A stretch of DNA of 33,336 bases from Candidatus Sumerlaeaceae bacterium (GTDB taxonomy: Bacteria; Sumerlaeota; Sumerlaeia; Sumerlaeales; Sumerlaeaceae), in assembly GCA_026418615.1 (NCBI GenBank), contig JAOAAY010000038.1:1-33336 (forward strand). The letters are read 5' to 3'. This document shows positions 1-8,614 of the stretch, in pieces (the first letter of the stretch is position 1; the number at the start of each line of letters is the position of its first letter). The notes below the pieces were generated by a model. It was not told where the DNA came from. It made no database searches and saw nothing but the letters and a program-made list of their open reading frames with translations. The position numbers were made by a program, and so were the translations under genes.

Positions 1-1059
1 GGCGTCAGCGCAGGAAGCCTCGCCGCCGCTTGGTACTGCGTGAACTTCGACCAACGCGCCGACCCGGCCTTCTTCGAGCGGTTCAAGGACTCCATGGCGC
101 TGAACCTCCAGTGGCGCAGTTACGGTCACATGGTCGTCTTTCCCCCGCTGGCCCTCCAACTGCTGGCCACCGGCGTAACTCGGACGGATTTTCTGGCGAA
201 CGAGATCGAACGCGTGCTCGGGCGTCCCGCCACTTTCGATGACCTGCGGGCGGCCGAGGCGCGGCCCGAAAACCCCGCCCCCATTCTGATTACCAACGGC
301 ACCATTTACAATACGGGCCAGCGTCTCGTGATGTCCAACCTGCCCGCCAGCCGCTTCCCGGCGCCGCTGGCCGACTCGCGTTTGCGAATCGCCTCCCAGG
401 GATCGGGCATGCGGGCTCTCATAGACCTCATGCAGCCGCTGGCCTTTGAGGATTTCGGCAGCGACATCGGTTCCTTCCGCGTAGCACACGCCGTGGCCGC
501 CAGCGCAGCCTATCCTATCGTGCTGGCCCCGTTCCGACTGAAAGTGTACCCGCAGAATGTCCCCCAAACCAGTGCCGGGCGCGTCTCACCGCAGTTGCTC
601 GAATCGCCCTGGATCCATGTGGCCGATGGCGGTCTCGTCGAGAATGAGGGCGTGGATGCGCTCATCAGTCTCCTCAAAACCCTCGACCGCAACCAGCCCG
701 TGCTGCTGATCGTCATACAGGCCAATTTCCGGCTTGAAACAAAAAAGGTGGACCGCAACGAAATCTGGGGGCCGCTGGATGTCATCTACCGCATGTACGA
801 CATCGGCACGCTCAGGCCGCTGGCGCTTTACGATGCCCATGTCGCACAGTTCCATAACCCAGCCGCGCTCGAAGCAGTCGTGATCCGGCTGGAGGGTTAC
901 GACCCGGAAACCAACAATCTGCTGCGCCGGATCCCGACGGCATTCAAGTTGTCGCGCGAACACCGCGAGGCCATTGACGCCGCGGCAGTGCAGAATGTGG
1001 CCTACATGACGCCGGCGCTCCAGGCTGCCATTGTGCGTCTGTCGCGAGGCCGAAAATGA
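1..1059 (+). CDS. Patatin-like phospholipase, 5' end outside the window
   Basis: Patatin-family serine acyl hydrolase acting on lipid esters. The reading frame is open from base 1, and its first residues read GVSAGSLAAAWY. This contains the GxSxG nucleophile elbow, so the catalytic Ser is encoded at bases 7-9 and the true start lies left of the window. The partner Asp of the patatin Ser-Asp dyad is in the DGG motif of HVADGGLVENEGVDAL (near base 620). Both catalytic elements are therefore present and only the oxyanion-loop N-terminus is cut off. An internal GTG at base 40 is not a credible start because it would remove the nucleophile. The stop is 11 bases from the end of the convergent phosphohexomutase gene. 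Whether the lost N-terminus carries a signal peptide cannot be seen, so the cellular location is unknown. The family call is firm; the substrate is not. Confidence 0.85.
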   Translation, partial: GVSAGSLAAAWYCVNFDQRADPAFFERFKDSMALNLQWRSYGHMVVFPPLALQLLATGVTRTDFLANEIERVLGRPATFDDLRAAEARPENPAPILITNGTIYNTGQRLVMSNLPASRFPAPLADSRLRIASQGSGMRALIDLMQPLAFEDFGSDIGSFRVAHAVAASAAYPIVLAPFRLKVYPQNVPQTSAGRVSPQLLESPWIHVADGGLVENEGVDALISLLKTLDRNQPVLLIVIQANFRLETKKVDRNEIWGPLDVIYRMYDIGTLRPLALYDAHVAQFHNPAALEAVVIRLEGYDPETNNLLRRIPTAFKLSREHREAIDAAAVQNVAYMTPALQAAIVRLSRGRK

Positions 1060-1070
1060 CGCCGGATCGT

Positions 1071-2525
1071 TCAGCCGAACAGGAGTTTCGCCCCCGCTGA
1101 CAGGATGCGCCGAACGCGCGCATCGGTGTCCGCGGCCACATAAATGCGCGCCAAAGGCTCCGTATCGCTCAGACGCATCAGCATCCAGCCGCCGCCTCGG
1201 AAATAGAATTTGATGCCGTCAATCAGGCTCACCCGCTCCGTGTGAAGCCCGGCAATGCGGTCGGGCGGAGCCTCACACAGCACCGCAAAGTTTTCCCGCA
1301 GGCGGTCCATGTCGCCATAACGGTCTATGCGCCCGTAGGCAAAGGGACCCGTCTCGCGGCGCAAACGGGCCACCTCCTGCGCAATGGACCGGCCTGACGC
1401 GCCCAACATTTCGATGAGCAACAGGCAACTGAGCACGCCGTCGCGCTCCGGCATGTGGCCATGATACCCAAAACCGCCGCTCTCCTCGCCGCCGATCACC
1501 ACTTCCCGCGCGATCATCTGCTCGCAGACATTCTTGAACCCGACAGGCACCTCCACAACCTGCCGGCCCTCGGACGCGGCCAGTTTGTCCACCGTGTCGG
1601 CCATCGAGGTCGTGCGCACCACATCCCCGCGCCAGCCGCGCGTACGAACGAGATGCCGGAACAAAAGGGGCATCAGATCATGCAGTTGCACGAAATGGCC
1701 CGCCCCGTCCAAAACCCCAAAGCGGTCGGCATCGCCGTCCGTGGCCAGTCCAAGGGCGGCGCGTTCGCGCCGGATGAGTCCGACCTGATCCGCAAGGTTC
1801 GACAGAATCGGTTCCGGACCGTGCAGTCCCCCGAACCCCGGATTGGCCGTGTCATTGAGCGTGACGACATCGAGGCCCAAGCGCCGCAGAAACACATCCA
1901 CCGTGCCGCGGCCGGCGCCATACATGGGGTTGAACACAATCCGGCCGCGAAACCGGCGGATGGCCGCCAAATCAACAAAACCCTCCACTTGCCGCCAGTA
2001 GGCAGGCATGAAATCGGTTTTCCGGATTCGCGCTGGCCGCTCCGCCGACCAAACCGCGCCGTCCGCGATGGCGCGCAGAGTTTGCTCTACCGCACGAGTC
2101 ATCTCGGGCATAGCCGGGCCGCCGTACGGCCCCTTGAATTTGACGCCGTTGTACACCGGGGGATTGTGGCTCGCGGTCACCATGAGACCGGCGTCAAGGC
2201 GACGCCGGCGCACAAAAAGCGACAGGGCTGGCGTCGGGCAGTGGCCGGCAGTCAGATGGACCTCGGCGCCCGCCTCCGAAGCCGCACCGGCCGCAGCGGC
2301 GGCAAACTCGGCAGAGAGGAACCGGGTGTCGTACCCAATGGCGATGACTGGAGTTGCTGTGCGCCCGTCAGCGGCAAGGTGGCGTGCCAATGCTCGGGCC
2401 ACGAGGCGGACATTGTCAAATGTAAAGGCGTCGCCAATAATCGCCCGCCAACCGTCCGTTCCAAAACGCGGCAGCGGCACACTCGGCGACACGGCGGCTG
2501 GCGTTGATACGCGGCGGGGGCTCAT
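1071..2525 (-). CDS. Phosphoglucomutase/phosphomannomutase family protein
   Basis: Alpha-D-phosphohexomutase that interconverts hexose 1- and 6-phosphates through a phosphoserine. All four family signatures are present in order: FGTDGWR near residue 21, the catalytic TASHNPP loop with Ser119, the metal loop DGDADR at 263-268, and the sugar-binding GGEESGG around 345-351. A C-terminal phosphate-binding stretch (RLSDTEP) follows. At 484 residues it has normal four-domain length. The ATG overlaps the stop of the upstream small gene (ATGA, bases 2522-2525), so the two are probably translationally coupled and co-transcribed. Glucose, mannose and glucosamine phosphates cannot be told apart from sequence alone. 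Proximity to nagB makes an amino-sugar or cell-envelope role possible, but that is inference. Confidence 0.93.
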   Translation of the reverse strand: MSPRRVSTPAAVSPSVPLPRFGTDGWRAIIGDAFTFDNVRLVARALARHLAADGRTATPVIAIGYDTRFLSAEFAAAAAGAASEAGAEVHLTAGHCPTPALSLFVRRRRLDAGLMVTASHNPPVYNGVKFKGPYGGPAMPEMTRAVEQTLRAIADGAVWSAERPARIRKTDFMPAYWRQVEGFVDLAAIRRFRGRIVFNPMYGAGRGTVDVFLRRLGLDVVTLNDTANPGFGGLHGPEPILSNLADQVGLIRRERAALGLATDGDADRFGVLDGAGHFVQLHDLMPLLFRHLVRTRGWRGDVVRTTSMADTVDKLAASEGRQVVEVPVGFKNVCEQMIAREVVIGGEESGGFGYHGHMPERDGVLSCLLLIEMLGASGRSIAQEVARLRRETGPFAYGRIDRYGDMDRLRENFAVLCEAPPDRIAGLHTERVSLIDGIKFYFRGGGWMLMRLSDTEPLARIYVAADTDARVRRILSAGAKLLFG

Positions 2526-2839
2526 GCGCGGCGGCGGTCGTGCAGTTGTGCAAGGGTATAGTCGAGGCCGTAAACCTGCTTCAGTCCCGCGATGCGCTGG
2601 CGCGTCTCTGCCGACAGGCGCCCGCCCTTTTCGGCGAACGCATTGGAGCCCTCCATGGCGGCCATGAAGACCTCCTCAATGAGTTCGCCAAGCGACACAT
2701 CGCGCAGTTCGGCAAGGCCCTTCATGACCTTCACCAGACGCGGCTCGAGCCTCACGCCTACCAGAATCCGCTTGGGCGTCGCCGGCGATTGCCGCTCCGC
2801 GGCGCGCCGTCCCGCACCCTGCTGCCTGCCACCCCTCAT
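2522..2839 (-). CDS. Small ribbon-helix-helix-like protein coupled to the phosphohexomutase
   Basis: A 105-residue protein with a basic, Gln/Ala-rich N-terminus. A segment near residues 24-62 (KRILVGVRLEPRLVKVMKGL onwards) looks like a beta-strand followed by two helices, as in ribbon-helix-helix proteins. A conserved-looking tail, YGLDYTLAQLHDRR, follows. I recognise the general type of short conserved bacterial protein but no assigned function. Its TGA overlaps the ATG of the downstream phosphohexomutase by four bases, which suggests co-expression. The start has only a weak GTGAGG-like ribosome site. It could be a DNA-binding autoregulator or simply a small conserved protein; the DNA-binding role is inferred from the fold pattern only. 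Confidence 0.6.
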   Translation of the reverse strand: MRGGRQQGAGRRAAERQSPATPKRILVGVRLEPRLVKVMKGLAELRDVSLGELIEEVFMAAMEGSNAFAEKGGRLSAETRQRIAGLKQVYGLDYTLAQLHDRRRA

Positions 2840-3080
2840 GCCTCACCGCCTCGCTGATGGAACTTTAGGTTTGTAATGCGTTAATTTGATAGCACCGCTC
2901 GGGCATGACAAGTGAAAACTTGAAGCCGGATTGCAGGCCGGCACCTGCGCCTTTCGCTGTGAAGTCCCGGCGGAATGCCGGGCCGGGGCGTTAGCGGCCT
3001 GTTCAGCCATTGACGGCACCGGCCGCACGCGGCAGCGTCTGAAACCCGAGGCACTCACCAAGGGCAGGAGGATGATCCCC
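2840..3080. other. Divergent intergenic region with a small GC hairpin
   Basis: A 241-base gap between the divergent small RHH-like gene and the EutN-type gene, which must hold both promoters. It contains a perfect 6-bp hairpin at 2966-2982 (CCCGGC, 5-base loop, GCCGGG) with no T-run. The stretch nearest the minus-strand gene (about 2860-2900) is AT-rich. I could not fix a convincing -35/-10 pair on either strand. Confidence 0.4.
3066..3071 (+). promoter_or_regulatory. Ribosome binding site that decides the EutN start
   Basis: A perfect AGGAGG lies directly against an ATG at 3072, too close to serve it, but nine bases before the GTG at 3081. The family's N-terminus (M-Y-L-A-x-V-I-G) begins exactly at that GTG, so the GTG is the start. 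Confidence 0.75.
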
Positions 3081-3407
3081 GTGTATCTGGCGCAGGTCAT
3101 TGGCAAGGTCGTCTCAACGGATAAAATGGACTCCTATGCGCAAAAAAAACTGCTGCTCGTCCAGAAACTCGACCTTCGGCGCAACCCAAGCGGCCTCAGC
3201 ACCATTGCCATTGATTATGTAGGGGCTGGAGAGGGCGACATCGTCCTCGTTGGCGCGGCTCCCGGTCTCGCCTCCACCGTGTTCAAGGTGCCGCGCGCAC
3301 CCATGCGCGAACTTGTCATGGGAATCGTTGACCGCGTCTCCACCTCCACGGGCACGGATTTTGGCAACAGCGTCCGGACCGACGCCGGGGCTCAACCAAG
3401 CGACTGA
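3081..3407 (+). CDS. EutN/CcmL-type microcompartment vertex protein, orphan
   Basis: Shell pentamer family (BMC-P) that caps the vertices of bacterial microcompartments. Starting at the GTG at 3081 gives 108 residues beginning (M)YLAQVIGKVVSTDK, the canonical EutN/CcmL opening. It is followed by KLLLVQKLD, AIDYVGAGEGDIVLV and a final MGIVDRV strand, all standard for the family. A longer reading from 2931 adds about 50 residues that do not resemble the family. The C-terminal tail after residue 90 is longer and Ser/Thr-rich. No BMC hexamer gene, signature enzyme or encapsulation peptide is visible in this window, so the protein stands alone among unrelated genes. Its 3' end overlaps the convergent gene at 3392 by 16 bases. 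The fold is confident; participation in a microcompartment is uncertain. Confidence 0.85.
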   Translation: MYLAQVIGKVVSTDKMDSYAQKKLLLVQKLDLRRNPSGLSTIAIDYVGAGEGDIVLVGAAPGLASTVFKVPRAPMRELVMGIVDRVSTSTGTDFGNSVRTDAGAQPSD

Positions 3408-4162
3408 CCGCCCAACCGGGCCGGATGCGAGGCAGGCAGCCGCCGCAGAGCCAGCCCCACCCAGCCCGCGCTGTCGTCACAGGGCACGACTGTCTCGCCC
3501 AGACCGTCCAGAATGGCTGCCACATGCCCCGGCGAGCGGCCGTCTGCATCCACCGCTGCCACAAGGTGCCCAACGGCCGTTTCCGGGCTGAGCATGGCCA
3601 ACGCTCGCAAAAGCGCCCGGGTTTCACGACTGGTCGCCGCCGCCACCCCCTCGGCGTCCTCCGCCACATCCAAAATCGGCGGGCAGCACGGCCGGGCAGG
3701 CGGGGTGCGGGCAAGAAAACGACGCAACAAACGGGCAATCACGCCATCCCGGCCGGCGCAGGCAGCCAATCGGCGCGAAACCTCTTGCTGGAGCATCGGC
3801 ACGGCCGCCTGCGCGCCCAGACGAGCCAGTGTCAACGCGACCAAGCCGCGTTGCACATCCGTCCAAGGACTGGGATCTGCGACTTCCTCCGAGGGCGGAA
3901 AAAAGTTGCGCGAATACAGATGTGACAACAAGACATAGCGGGCCTGGATCAGGTGCAGATCCTGCGCCAAGTTCAAAGCAACCGGCGTAGCATCCTCGGG
4001 ACGCGCCAGCAGCACCAGCAACGCACGGATGAACTCCGACCTCTCGGCTTCGTCGAGCGATTCGACGAAGCGATGCACCTCGACGACCCCCTTCAAGTAG
4101 TCGCAGGGGGCAAACCCATGCAGCATCCCGCGCAGGCGTTCAAGCAGTTCGGCGCGTTCCAT
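3392..4162 (-). CDS. Uncharacterised helical protein
   Basis: I do not recognise this 256-residue protein. It is predicted largely helical, rich in Leu, Ala and Arg, with amphipathic helix pairs such as RGLVALTLARLGAQAAVPML and ETRALLRALAMLSPETAVGH. These recall HEAT-type repeats without a clear repeat register. It has no signal peptide, membrane segment or catalytic motif that I can see. A Pro/Cys-rich linker (PPARPCCPP) divides two helical halves. Codon use and third-position GC match its neighbours. The 3' end overlaps the EutN-like gene by 16 bases on the opposite strand. The upstream ribosome site is weak, so the start is provisional. Confidence 0.6.
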   Translation of the reverse strand: MERAELLERLRGMLHGFAPCDYLKGVVEVHRFVESLDEAERSEFIRALLVLLARPEDATPVALNLAQDLHLIQARYVLLSHLYSRNFFPPSEEVADPSPWTDVQRGLVALTLARLGAQAAVPMLQQEVSRRLAACAGRDGVIARLLRRFLARTPPARPCCPPILDVAEDAEGVAAATSRETRALLRALAMLSPETAVGHLVAAVDADGRSPGHVAAILDGLGETVVPCDDSAGWVGLALRRLPASHPARLGGQSLG

Positions 4163-4388
4163 CTTGCTGCGCCACTACAGGGCAAACGCAAAGTTGCGTC
4201 AATCGGATCGTGGCATCTTCCCATGGACCGGCACCGGAACATTTGACGGGAATTTCTGAAAAAAGGCCTTGATACCCCGCGGCTGATGCACCAAACTGTA
4301 AAAAAATGAAGCAAGATAGCAGATAAGCGCGATTTTGTTGTTGACTTGCACCGGCTTCATTCAAAAACGAGCGCCTCGTCAGCAATTC
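4163..4388. other. Divergent intergenic region upstream of the ROK regulator
   Basis: A 226-base gap between divergent genes. It is clearly more AT-rich than its surroundings from about 4250 to 4385, as expected for promoter DNA. A TTGACT at 4341-4346 could be a -35 element for the plus-strand operon, but no good -10 sits 16-18 bases downstream. No operator palindrome stood out. Confidence 0.35.
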
Positions 4389-5645
4389 ATGGAATCCAAC
4401 CGCGAAACTTACGAAGACGATCGGTCGCGCAAAAAGGTGCGCAAGGCCCTGATCCGCTTCTTTGTCTGGAAGCATGGCCCCGTCTCGCGGGGACGACTGT
4501 CGGAAGGCTTGCGACTGAATCTGCCCACGGTCTCCACCTGCGCCGCCGAATTGCTGGCCAGCAACGACTTGGTCGAGGAAGGCTACGCCGACTCCACGGG
4601 TGGCCGTAAACCCCAATTGCTCGACATCAATGCCGAGCGAGGCACGGTCATTGGTCTGACCTTCTCATCGAGGGGCATTTCGTCAGCCTACGCGAACCTC
4701 AAGGGACGGATTAGCAACCTGCGGATCTATTCGTTTTCGCCCAGCGGCGGGCGCGAGGCGGCTCTCAAGACACTCCGGCAGGCGGTGGCCGATCAATTCG
4801 AGCACATCGCCGGCGTATCAGGACTCTCCCCCGTCGTGCAAATTGGCGTGGGCATGTCGGGCATCCTCGACCCCGTTCGCGGCATCTCGCGCATGTTTCC
4901 CCGCTTTGAAGACTGGCGGGATGTGCCGCTGGCCAGCATTCTCGAGAGCGAATTTCGCGTCCCCGTCGTCATGGATAACCATGTGGCTGCCATCGCGCTG
5001 GCAGAAAGCATATTCGGCAAATATCGGGGTTTCCGCAATGCGCTTTATGCTCAGTTGGGGCCGGGGCTCGGCGTGGGCATCATCATTGACGGACGCATTT
5101 ACCGCGGTTCGCGAACGCAAGTCGGCGAATTCGGCCACACCCAGATTATTGAAAACGGCCCCATCTGTTACTGCGGCAACTACGGTTGCCTCGAGAGCGT
5201 GGCCAGCGACTATGCGCTCGTCCAGCAAGTGGAGTCGGCCCTGCGCGAGGGCGTCCAAACCCGTATCCCCGAATTCACGCCCGAGCCCGGCAAGATCACC
5301 CCAGGGTCCATCTTCCGAGCGGCGGCGGCTGGCGACCGGTTCGCTCTGAACCTGATCGAGCGCGTCGGACGCTTGCTGGGGACAGGCATCGCCAACCTCG
5401 TCAACCTCTTCGGCCCGGAATTGGTGATTCTCGGCGGAACCATGAGCGAGGCCGGCGACCTCATGCTCAACCCGATTTGCCGGACCTTGGAGAACAATGT
5501 CCTCGACCGTATGGAGAAAGGGGTGGAGTTGCGCACCAGCAGTTTTGGCAGCGAGGAGGCCATGAAAGGGGCCGTGACCTTGGCGCTGCACGAATACCTC
5601 TCACGCGGCCTGTCGGAGCGGGATCTGGTCATTGAAGGTCTTTAG
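4389..5645 (+). CDS. ROK-family transcriptional regulator (NagC/XylR type)
   Basis: Sugar-responsive regulator with an N-terminal winged helix-turn-helix (about residues 15-70, SRGRLSEGLRLNLPTVSTCA) fused to a ROK sugar-kinase fold. The ROK part shows a phosphate-loop region IGVGMSG, the sugar-binding DNHVAAIALAE, the glycine-rich QLGPGLGVGIIIDG, GEFGH, and the zinc-binding cluster Cys260-x-Cys262 ... Cys267 (CYCGNYGCLE). An ATG at 4389 is preferred over the TTG at 4335, which lies in the presumed promoter and adds 18 unconserved residues; neither has a strong ribosome site. The next gene, 81 bases downstream on the same strand, is nagB. The natural ligand is therefore probably N-acetylglucosamine or its phosphate, by analogy with NagC (inference). 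Confidence 0.9.
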   Translation: MESNRETYEDDRSRKKVRKALIRFFVWKHGPVSRGRLSEGLRLNLPTVSTCAAELLASNDLVEEGYADSTGGRKPQLLDINAERGTVIGLTFSSRGISSAYANLKGRISNLRIYSFSPSGGREAALKTLRQAVADQFEHIAGVSGLSPVVQIGVGMSGILDPVRGISRMFPRFEDWRDVPLASILESEFRVPVVMDNHVAAIALAESIFGKYRGFRNALYAQLGPGLGVGIIIDGRIYRGSRTQVGEFGHTQIIENGPICYCGNYGCLESVASDYALVQQVESALREGVQTRIPEFTPEPGKITPGSIFRAAAAGDRFALNLIERVGRLLGTGIANLVNLFGPELVILGGTMSEAGDLMLNPICRTLENNVLDRMEKGVELRTSSFGSEEAMKGAVTLALHEYLSRGLSERDLVIEGL

Positions 5646-5726
5646 GGCATAAAACGCAGGCCGGGCCTGAACCGGCCGGCGTGTTGTGCCCAGAAAAAAT
5701 ACATCACAACAAGCAGGAGAGAAAGA

Positions 5727-6542
5727 ATGGAAGTCATCATTGCGAAGGACCGTACGGAACTCGCAGAAATCGCCGCCGGTATCATCCGGGCGCAGATTCT
5801 CGCCAAGCCCAACTGCGTGCTGGGTCTGGCCACCGGCAGCACCCCCGAGGAAACTTACGCCCGCCTCGTCCGTTATCACAAGGAGGAAGGCCTGAGTTTC
5901 GCCAAGGTCACAACCTTCAACCTCGACGAGTACATTGGCCTCCCGCCGTCACACGAACAAAGTTACTATTACTTCATGCACGACCGGCTTTTCAACCATG
6001 TCGACATCAACGAGGAAAATGTCCATGTGCCCATGGGTATGGCGCCGGATCCGGACGCGTTCTGCAAATGGTACGAAGAGCAGATCGAGAAGGCCGGCGG
6101 CATTGACCTGCAGTTGCTGGGCATCGGCGGCGACGGCCATATCGCCTTCAACGAGCCGGGCTCCTCGCTCGCCAGCCGCACCCGCGTCAAGACCCTCACC
6201 GAGCAGACCATCAAGGACAACGCCGAGTTGTTCTTCGGCAAGGGCAAGGAGGACGAGGTTCCCAAGTTTGCCATCACCATGGGCGTCGGCACGATTCTCG
6301 AGGCCCGTCGCCTGCTGCTGATCGCCTTCGGCAAGCGCAAGGCCAAGATCGTCAAGCAATTGATCGAAGGACCGGTGACGAGCATGGTGACCGCCAGCGC
6401 CCTGCAGTTGCACCCCGACGCCATCGTAGTCATTGACGAGGAGGCCGCGGCCGAACTCGAACTCAAGGACTACTACAAGTGGGTTTACAAGCAGAAGAAC
6501 GCCGAGTACCAGAAGACCCTCGACCGGCTCGCCGGCCGCTAA
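5727..6542 (+). CDS. nagB: Glucosamine-6-phosphate deaminase
   Basis: Converts glucosamine 6-phosphate to fructose 6-phosphate and ammonia, the committed step of amino-sugar catabolism in the cytoplasm. The 271-residue protein has the phosphate-binding LGLATGSTPE (residues 32-41) and the NLDEY motif with Asp67. It also has GIGGDGHIAFNEPG with Asp136, His138 and Glu143, matching E. coli Asp72, Asp141, His143 and Glu148. Nothing is missing, and length agrees with the family (266 in E. coli). The ATG has a strong AGGAGA site 8-9 bases upstream. It follows a ROK regulator, a standard arrangement for GlcNAc control. Ammonia released here could feed the same nitrogen economy as the amt-glnK pair in this window, but no direct link is visible. 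Confidence 0.96.
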   Translation: MEVIIAKDRTELAEIAAGIIRAQILAKPNCVLGLATGSTPEETYARLVRYHKEEGLSFAKVTTFNLDEYIGLPPSHEQSYYYFMHDRLFNHVDINEENVHVPMGMAPDPDAFCKWYEEQIEKAGGIDLQLLGIGGDGHIAFNEPGSSLASRTRVKTLTEQTIKDNAELFFGKGKEDEVPKFAITMGVGTILEARRLLLIAFGKRKAKIVKQLIEGPVTSMVTASALQLHPDAIVVIDEEAAAELELKDYYKWVYKQKNAEYQKTLDRLAGR

Positions 6543-6561
6543 TCGAACATTCCGGCCCCAA

Positions 6562-6591
6562 GCGGAGGGTGCTCGCCCGAGCACCCTCCGC
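6562..6591 (+). terminator. 13-bp perfect intercistronic hairpin after nagB
   Basis: A perfect inverted repeat of 13 bp (6562-6574 with 6579-6591) closed by a 4-base GCCC loop lies 20 bases after the nagB stop. No T-run follows, so it is unlikely to be an efficient intrinsic terminator. It more likely protects the nagB 3' end or partly attenuates transcription into the next gene. It has the form of an mRNA-stabilising intercistronic stem. Confidence 0.6.
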
Positions 6592-6659
6592 CGGCCCTCG
6601 CGGCCCCATCGCCGGAATCAACCCGACAGACCAATCTTAGACGAAGGAAGTCTCTAATC

Positions 6660-8558
6660 ATGGGAAAGCACCTGCCTGAACTCGACGAGGTACTGAAGAG
6701 CAGCGAACTGGTGGCAGCCGTGTCGCGCGTCAAAAGCGCTCAGCCGGCCGGCAAACCGGTGAGCGATGAACTGCGCAAAAAACTCGAGGAGCACCGCGTG
6801 TGGGCGGCCGACTGGAGCAAGATCCGGGTGGCCGAAAAGTTCAACCCCAACCACGCCTTCGATGTGAAACTGTTTGGCGAATGCTACCTCGGCGCCTTCG
6901 AACCGGGCGAAATCGAGGTGGAGAAAGGCCTCAAACTCACCACCGGCGTTTATAATTCATGCCTCGTCAATGCCGTCGTCGAGGACAACGCCCTTGTGTA
7001 CAATGTCGGACTGCTCTCGAACTATGTCGTCGGAAAGGGCGCCGTCGTGGCCAACTGCAAAAGCGTCACGGCCGTCGCCGGCACCGCCTTCGGAAACGGC
7101 ATCGAACTGCCCATCGCCATCGAGACCGGCGGGCGCGAGGTGCTCTCCTACGCCGACATCACGATCCCCGTGGCCGAAAAAGTGGCCAAAAGCCGCGACA
7201 ACAAGGACCTGCTCGCCGAGTACGAGGCGTTCGTCAAACAGTATGTCGAAGCCGTCACCAGCCCGAAGGGCATCATCGAAGAGGGCGCCCGGGTCGTCAA
7301 TACGGGCAAAGTGTTCAACGCCTACATCGGGCCATACGCCGTCGTGGACAATGCCAACAAGGTGGCCGAGGCGACGCTCCTCTCGAACAAGGACGAGAAA
7401 ACCGAGGTTCTCGACGGCGCATGGGTTTCCAAAAGCATCCTGCAGTGGGGATGCGAGGCGGCCTCCATGGCGATCGTGCAGGAGAGCGTCTGCACGGAGC
7501 ACAGCCATGTGGAGCGCCACGGCAAAGTGACCCAGTCAATCCTTGGCCCCAACACCGGCGTGGCCGAGGGCGAGGTGACCGCCAGCCTGTGCGGGCCGTT
7601 CGTCGGCTTCCACCACCAGTCGCTGCTCATCGCGGCCCTGTGGCCGGAGGGCAAAGGCAATGTCGGCTACGGCGCCAATGTCGGCTCCAACCACACGGGC
7701 AAGGCTCCCGATCAGGAGATTTGGCCGGGCGAGGGCACCTTCTTCGGCTTGGGATGCAACATCAAATTCCCGAGCGACTTCACCGGCGCTCCCTATTCGA
7801 TCATCGCGACGGGCGTGACGGCGCTGCCGCAGAAGGTGAGTTTCCCGTTCTCGCTCATCATCACGCCCGACGCGCCGTATCCGGGCATCTCGCCGGCGTA
7901 CAACGAAATCGCTCCGGCCTGGGTGCTCAGCGACAATATCTTTTCCGTCAAGCGCAACGAGGGCAAGTACACCAAGCGCAACAAGGCCCGCCGGACCAAG
8001 TTCGTGTTCGAGGTCTTCCGGCCCGACATCGTGGACATGATGATCTCAGCACGCGAACGGCTCGCCGGAGTCAAGGAAACGAAAGCCATTTACACCGACA
8101 AGGATGTCAAAGGCCTTGGCAAAAACTACATGAAGGAAGACGCCCGCAAACGCGCCATCGAAGCCTATACCTTCTACATTCAATACTACGCTCTCAACGG
8201 CCTGAAGCGGGTGGTGGAAAAAGCCCTTGCGGAAAATCCCAAGACCGATGTAAACGCCCTTTTGTTGCAGGCCAGTAACGATCCGCGCTGGGAACACGAG
8301 CGGAGCGTGTTGGCAAAGGAATTGCCCGGGAAGGGTGTGGCGGAACTTCTGAGTATGCTCATCGAGCAACAGGAGAAAATCGCCCGCGATGTGCAGTCGT
8401 CGAAAGAAAAAGACGACCATCGCGGCGTCCGCATCATTCCCGACTATGCCCACGCCCATGCGCCCGCGGCCAACGACGGTTTCGTCAAGGAAACTTGGAA
8501 AGTTACGCAGGAACTGAAGGCCAACTGCGAGAAGTTGATCGCTCAGATCAAAGCGTAA
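6660..8558 (+). CDS. DUF4954-family protein
   Basis: A 632-residue protein that I recognise as the uncharacterised DUF4954 family, known from Bacteroidetes and related deep lineages. The middle (residues about 60-450) has the short hydrophobic/glycine periodicity of a left-handed beta-helix (NVGLLSNYVVGKGAVVANCK; GNVGYGANVGSNHTGKA), as in hexapeptide-repeat sugar-nucleotide enzymes. The strongest conservation, from memory of the family, is around GPFVGFHHQSLLIAALWPEG. The C-terminal 150 residues are helical and charged. No signal peptide or membrane segment is present. A GAAGGAAG ribosome site precedes the ATG. Its position 117 bases after nagB on the same strand suggests a role with amino sugars or their nucleotides; this is inference, and no reaction is established. 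Confidence 0.85.
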   Translation: MGKHLPELDEVLKSSELVAAVSRVKSAQPAGKPVSDELRKKLEEHRVWAADWSKIRVAEKFNPNHAFDVKLFGECYLGAFEPGEIEVEKGLKLTTGVYNSCLVNAVVEDNALVYNVGLLSNYVVGKGAVVANCKSVTAVAGTAFGNGIELPIAIETGGREVLSYADITIPVAEKVAKSRDNKDLLAEYEAFVKQYVEAVTSPKGIIEEGARVVNTGKVFNAYIGPYAVVDNANKVAEATLLSNKDEKTEVLDGAWVSKSILQWGCEAASMAIVQESVCTEHSHVERHGKVTQSILGPNTGVAEGEVTASLCGPFVGFHHQSLLIAALWPEGKGNVGYGANVGSNHTGKAPDQEIWPGEGTFFGLGCNIKFPSDFTGAPYSIIATGVTALPQKVSFPFSLIITPDAPYPGISPAYNEIAPAWVLSDNIFSVKRNEGKYTKRNKARRTKFVFEVFRPDIVDMMISARERLAGVKETKAIYTDKDVKGLGKNYMKEDARKRAIEAYTFYIQYYALNGLKRVVEKALAENPKTDVNALLLQASNDPRWEHERSVLAKELPGKGVAELLSMLIEQQEKIARDVQSSKEKDDHRGVRIIPDYAHAHAPAANDGFVKETWKVTQELKANCEKLIAQIKA

Positions 8559-8614
8559 CTCGTACTGGCCGCCAACATGGTCAGGGGTTAGGAGTGGCAG
8601 GTTGAAGGCGGCAG

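Noticed and set aside
586..963. Long minus-strand open frame inside the patatin-like gene
   Set aside because: It is a shadow of the real gene in GC-rich DNA, has no recognisable domain, and the plus frame carries the catalytic motifs.
2931..3080. N-terminal extension of the EutN-like protein
   Set aside because: The extension is unlike the family, crosses a hairpin and the ribosome site, and the family N-terminus starts exactly at the GTG at 3081.
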